A stretch of DNA of 64,000 nucleotides, taken from the NCBI RefSeq assembly GCF_002865645.1, contig NW_020194667.1, positions 1-64,000 of the forward strand, written 5' to 3'. The notes beneath the pieces are model-generated. The model saw only the letters and a program-made list of their open reading frames with translations. It was not told the DNA's origin and made no database searches. Both the position numbers and the translations under genes were made by a program. The stretch's first letter is position 1, and every line of letters starts with the position of its first letter. This document shows, piece by piece, positions 60,792 through 64,000 of this stretch. The stretch comes from Hyaloscypha bicolor E (Eukaryota; Ascomycota; Leotiomycetes; Helotiales; Hyaloscyphaceae).

Positions 60792-63700
60792 TTAAGGGAT
60801 AGCGTTCAGCTCCTCTCTCTGCCTCAAATACTTCTTCGCCAGCTCGTCGCCTCCAACGGAGGAGAGTTCCATCCAGTGGTAAGCCACACACATCGTAGCC
60901 GGATCGCTCCTCTCACGATCCCGCTCTTCTTTCCCGGTGCTGCCACCACCATGCATCTCCATGACTTGTGCCTTGAATGTCTCTCTTGGCTTACTGAGCG
61001 GTGCAGTGACGCGCTCAACAAGCTCGGGGTGGGTGAGGTAGAAGATGGCAAGTTCGCGCTCGGCGACGGGATCTCCTTCTTTGGCGGTTATAGTCCACAT
61101 TTTAGCTGCGTCTTGCATACTGTACTGCATCACCTCGCCACTTGCAGTGGTTGGTGGAACGGATTCGGTGTTCGATGTAGTGGTCTTGCGGGTCTGCGTA
61201 TAATGGACGACAATCTCATCGGCAATTTCGATGAGAGTGCGGCAAACGTCTTGCTTCAAGCCCAGGGCAGCGAGTCCTGCATCCCAGAATGCTTTGCCGC
61301 GCTCAGTTTTGTCGAGAACGGCAGCCGGAACGAAGGAGGCGATGAATTGCAGGTCGCGGAACAGAGTTTTTGGTCGAATATCTGCATCACGGAAAAGGTC
61401 TTGGAGGACGTCGACGATCATGTCGGTGCTGGCTGGGTTGGGGAGGCTTAGAGATCGATCGGTTGTGCGGTGGACTGGGGAAGCAGAGGCATCGGATTGG
61501 ATGAGAGTTGATGCTCGCCGTTCTTTGCAGTTATCGATGGCCTCCTCAAGATTCTTGGCTCGAGGTGTGGTTGAAGTGGTGTCGGTGTGTCCGAAAGCAT
61601 TGATGTGCTGAACTTCTGGAGACTGGGGGGCTGCAGTCAAGGACTCATGGCGAATGCGTGGTCGACGTGGGGCCGATGGAGTGAGATATGCAATGATAAG
61701 ATGCTCCAATTCGAAAAGAGCATTCAGCTTTGCGTATGGATTTGGATGCACAGAGAACATTCTCAGCAACCGCTGGAACGCCATTCTGTAAGGGAAGTCT
61801 GGGGAGTCCATTTCCTTGGAGACGCTTTTCCGAGGCGCACCCACGAGATAATCACTGGTCGAGCTCTCAGCTGTGGAGTGGACCTCGGGGGTACTGTGCT
61901 CTGTTGAGCGAGTACCGCCAGAACCTCCTCGCTCCATTCGTTGAGCAAATGAATCGGGATTCTCGGGAGGGGCATCAGTCTTTTGTGCTCCTCGCAAGTC
62001 TCTGAAGCTCTTTTTCTTCTCCAGGGTTCTCTTCTTGCTCTTTCTTCTGACTTTTCGCTCCGCCCGTTCCTTCCTCTCCATGCAGTCCTGACCGAGGTCA
62101 CCCGAGAACCAAGAGTCAGTCTCGCTCCCACGCGCAAAGACCAGCGTACCAAGATCACTGATGAGGAGACTTGTCAAGGTCTGCTTCAAATCTATCAGGA
62201 ATCGTTGTTTCGCTTGACTTGCACTCTCCTCCTTCAGCATTACCGTCTCGTTGGTAGACGACGAAGTTCCTGGGCGATGGCTGCTGATGCTAGTAGACGG
62301 CGATTGAGCTCGAGTTTGGAATGGCGACCAGAATGTTGTAGCAGAATCAATGGTCAGCACAGGGCTAGCCATCCCGAAATAATCTTGAGAGTCCATCAGA
62401 TCTCCAGTGGTGCTCAGTCGGGACGTGCTGTATCTGCCGGAATCAAAACTCTGCTGTGAATTGTTCCTAGCTGACATCGCTCGCAAATCTCGTAGGCCTG
62501 GTCGACTGAAGTCGGTACTTCTTAAACCACGTTTTCCGTTATCTGACTCACTGGTATCGTCCCCAGATATGCTCAGTGACCCAAGTCCGTTGAGGAACAG
62601 ATCACCCTTTTGTCTGCCACTATCCAGAATTCGTTTGTCTCTGTAGTAGAGCTCGCTTGACCAGAGAACTGGGCCCTCCATCAAATTATCACCGACCAAC
62701 TTATTGATACAAGCCTCAATCTCCAAACAGAATCTGTGAATACGCTCTTCGCCTTTGCAGAAGTTCTCAATCCCGAATTGAGAAAGCCAGACCAACGTTT
62801 TGTCTGACTGTTCGTCAGATAACTTGTTCGGTCCACCCTGTTCCTCAATCGCAGCCATCATATCCATTACTTGGGCTTCGGTCTTCAATAGGAAGTTATT
62901 TGTGGAGAGCCTAGACGGATTCCGGGGCCGAGCACCTCCAGCAGAGAGATGTGTAGATCTTCTTGGCGACGCCATGCACTTCAATGCAATGGCTATATTC
63001 CGAGCAGTATCGTAGGCTGCAGAGTTTCTCACGTCTGTGACGTACCACATCTTGTCTCGAAGAGCCTTGAGACGCTTCATCATAGATTCAATGGTGACAT
63101 CGTGACGCTCCTGGGATTGCTTCAACCATACCAGCCATGCATCATACTCTTCAATGGCGCTCGTGGAACGTCGAATCGAGTCTCTTGGACCCCGAGAAAA
63201 GATACTCAGGAGAGATGCATATCCATCTCGCTTCAAAGAAGTAGATGAAATTTGGTGTAGCTGATTCAAGGTCTTCCAGTACAAGTGAGCGTTGACAAAA
63301 TCTGACTGGGCTTGGCATTGTGCTTCGGCCGCTTCCAGCATTGTGACCAAGACAGAAGTGGATTCGCGATCAGCCTTGTCGCTTTCCGAGTCACGCCTTA
63401 GGTGTTTTGAAGACTTTGAGTCAGGTTGCTTAATGTCCCTCCCAGATCCTGTAGAATTGTCACGAGGACGATAAGGATTCTTCGATTGCGCCTGAGCTGA
63501 TGATCCTGGCCGACTTCGTTGCTTCTTGCGAGGGCTTTCCAGTGCAGATGTCCTGTTACTGAAGGTCATTGACTCGGCCTTTGAATCTAGAGACTGTGGG
63601 ATCTCGTAGTCTTCAACAAGCTTCAATATTGAGTCTCTTAGTTGATGGTAGTCTTTCCCAAGATCTGGACCAGCACCAGGTGCATCATCTTCATCGTCAC

Positions 63701-64000
63701 TGCTGGTCGTAAATTCTTCCTCATCGGCCTCATCATCGGGGTCGTGTGGCATATGAGTTGACAGAGTTTGGCCATCGGCCGACATGAAGAGAACCGCCCA
63801 CCGTTCTGCGCAAGGATGACAGGATCCAGAAGTTCCATCAGCACCCAAACCCTGATTCATTTCATACGTAGCAATGCGGAGCTCAAACCCATCATCTTCG
63901 TAATTTGTTGGGGTCGAGGGCTCGTCCAGCAGAGGTTCTCGCGAGGTGGTGATGTCGCTAATCACCGAAGAGCCGCTGTTTGAAACTATGGAAGCATTGT
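60792..64000 (-). CDS. Large Sel1-like repeat protein, 5' end outside window
   Basis: The frame is open from the stop at 60,792 to the right edge (at least 1,068 residues), with no ATG at the apparent beginning, so the start lies beyond 64,000. The N-terminal part is acidic (DDEADEEEFTTSSDDEDD) and contains Ser-rich and Arg-rich disordered segments. A helical region includes LKQSQERHDVTIESMMKRLK and MWYVTDVRNSAAYDTARNIA. A basic KRTLEKKKSFRDL cluster lies mid-protein. The C-terminal 250 residues are well ordered (PKTLFRDLQFIASFVPAAVL) and end in Sel1-like helices (AAKMWTITAKEGDPVAEREL, AYHWMELSSVGGDELAKKYL). Fungal relatives with this layout have been compared to S. pombe Nif1 and yeast Dsf2, linked to mitotic control. 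I hold that name with low confidence. Confidence 0.75.
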   Translation of the reverse strand, partial: NASIVSNSGSSVISDITTSREPLLDEPSTPTNYEDDGFELRIATYEMNQGLGADGTSGSCHPCAERWAVLFMSADGQTLSTHMPHDPDDEADEEEFTTSSDDEDDAPGAGPDLGKDYHQLRDSILKLVEDYEIPQSLDSKAESMTFSNRTSALESPRKKQRSRPGSSAQAQSKNPYRPRDNSTGSGRDIKQPDSKSSKHLRRDSESDKADRESTSVLVTMLEAAEAQCQAQSDFVNAHLYWKTLNQLHQISSTSLKRDGYASLLSIFSRGPRDSIRRSTSAIEEYDAWLVWLKQSQERHDVTIESMMKRLKALRDKMWYVTDVRNSAAYDTARNIAIALKCMASPRRSTHLSAGGARPRNPSRLSTNNFLLKTEAQVMDMMAAIEEQGGPNKLSDEQSDKTLVWLSQFGIENFCKGEERIHRFCLEIEACINKLVGDNLMEGPVLWSSELYYRDKRILDSGRQKGDLFLNGLGSLSISGDDTSESDNGKRGLRSTDFSRPGLRDLRAMSARNNSQQSFDSGRYSTSRLSTTGDLMDSQDYFGMASPVLTIDSATTFWSPFQTRAQSPSTSISSHRPGTSSSTNETVMLKEESASQAKQRFLIDLKQTLTSLLISDLGTLVFARGSETDSWFSGDLGQDCMERKERAERKVRRKSKKRTLEKKKSFRDLRGAQKTDAPPENPDSFAQRMERGGSGGTRSTEHSTPEVHSTAESSTSDYLVGAPRKSVSKEMDSPDFPYRMAFQRLLRMFSVHPNPYAKLNALFELEHLIIAYLTPSAPRRPRIRHESLTAAPQSPEVQHINAFGHTDTTSTTPRAKNLEEAIDNCKERRASTLIQSDASASPVHRTTDRSLSLPNPASTDMIVDVLQDLFRDADIRPKTLFRDLQFIASFVPAAVLDKTERGKAFWDAGLAALGLKQDVCRTLIEIADEIVVHYTQTRKTTTSNTESVPPTTASGEVMQYSMQDAAKMWTITAKEGDPVAERELAIFYLTHPELVERVTAPLSKPRETFKAQVMEMHGGGSTGKEERDRERSDPATMCVAYHWMELSSVGGDELAKKYLRQREELNAIP

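Overview
The window is a piece of a filamentous ascomycete (Pezizomycotina) nuclear chromosome. The signs are short 46-60 nt GT-AG introns with CTAAC/CTGAC-type branch sites, a HET-domain gene, F-box paralogues, and housekeeping genes of recognisable fungal type (UBP15/USP7, SFH5, PDH kinase, CDC12 septin, PWP2). The style of protein and the strongly AT-rich island suggest Leotiomycetes, but this is a guess. Genes are intron-bearing, so coordinates below are start-to-stop spans and the exon joins are in the evidence.

Two compartments meet near position 27,560. Positions 1-27,560 are an AT-rich, gene-free island of nested retroelements. The decay looks like repeat-induced point mutation (RIP): almost every difference between repeat copies is C-to-T or G-to-A, and reading frames are broken mainly by TAA/TAG. 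Recognisable parts are (i) a minus-strand Ty3/gypsy gag-pol at about 5,485-13,330, (ii) three copies of a ~240 bp unit around it, one inside a 348 bp element with 52 bp terminal inverted repeats at 13,578-13,925, (iii) a plus-strand gypsy integrase/chromodomain fragment at about 14,080-15,240, and (iv) a nearly complete minus-strand Ty1/copia element at about 19,400-26,358 with ~170 bp LTRs.

Positions 27,560-64,000 are normal gene space. In order: a HET-domain gene (-); an MFS transporter (-, 4 exons); a decayed F-box gene followed by two intact F-box paralogues (+); a two-fasciclin-domain membrane protein (+); the deubiquitinase UBP15/USP7 (-, 7 exons, one probable GC-AG intron); SFH5 (-); a mitochondrial PDH/BCKDH kinase (+); septin CDC12/AspC (-); PWP2/UTP1 (+); a CorA-like transporter (+); a truncated dienelactone hydrolase remnant (-); and a large Sel1-like protein (-) that runs off the right edge.

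From about 42.6 kb onward the genes are conserved single-copy cell-biology genes in head-to-head and tail-to-tail pairs (SFH5/PDK and CDC12/PWP2 share short divergent promoters). Between 28 and 40 kb, next to the AT island, the genes are of fast-evolving families (HET, MFS, F-box), one of them a pseudogene. I found no clearly new gene system. The most unusual items are the inverted-repeat arrangement around the gypsy element, the F-box birth-and-death cluster, the GC-AG intron, a possible 11-nt micro-exon, and a truncated hydrolase beside an AT-rich patch.
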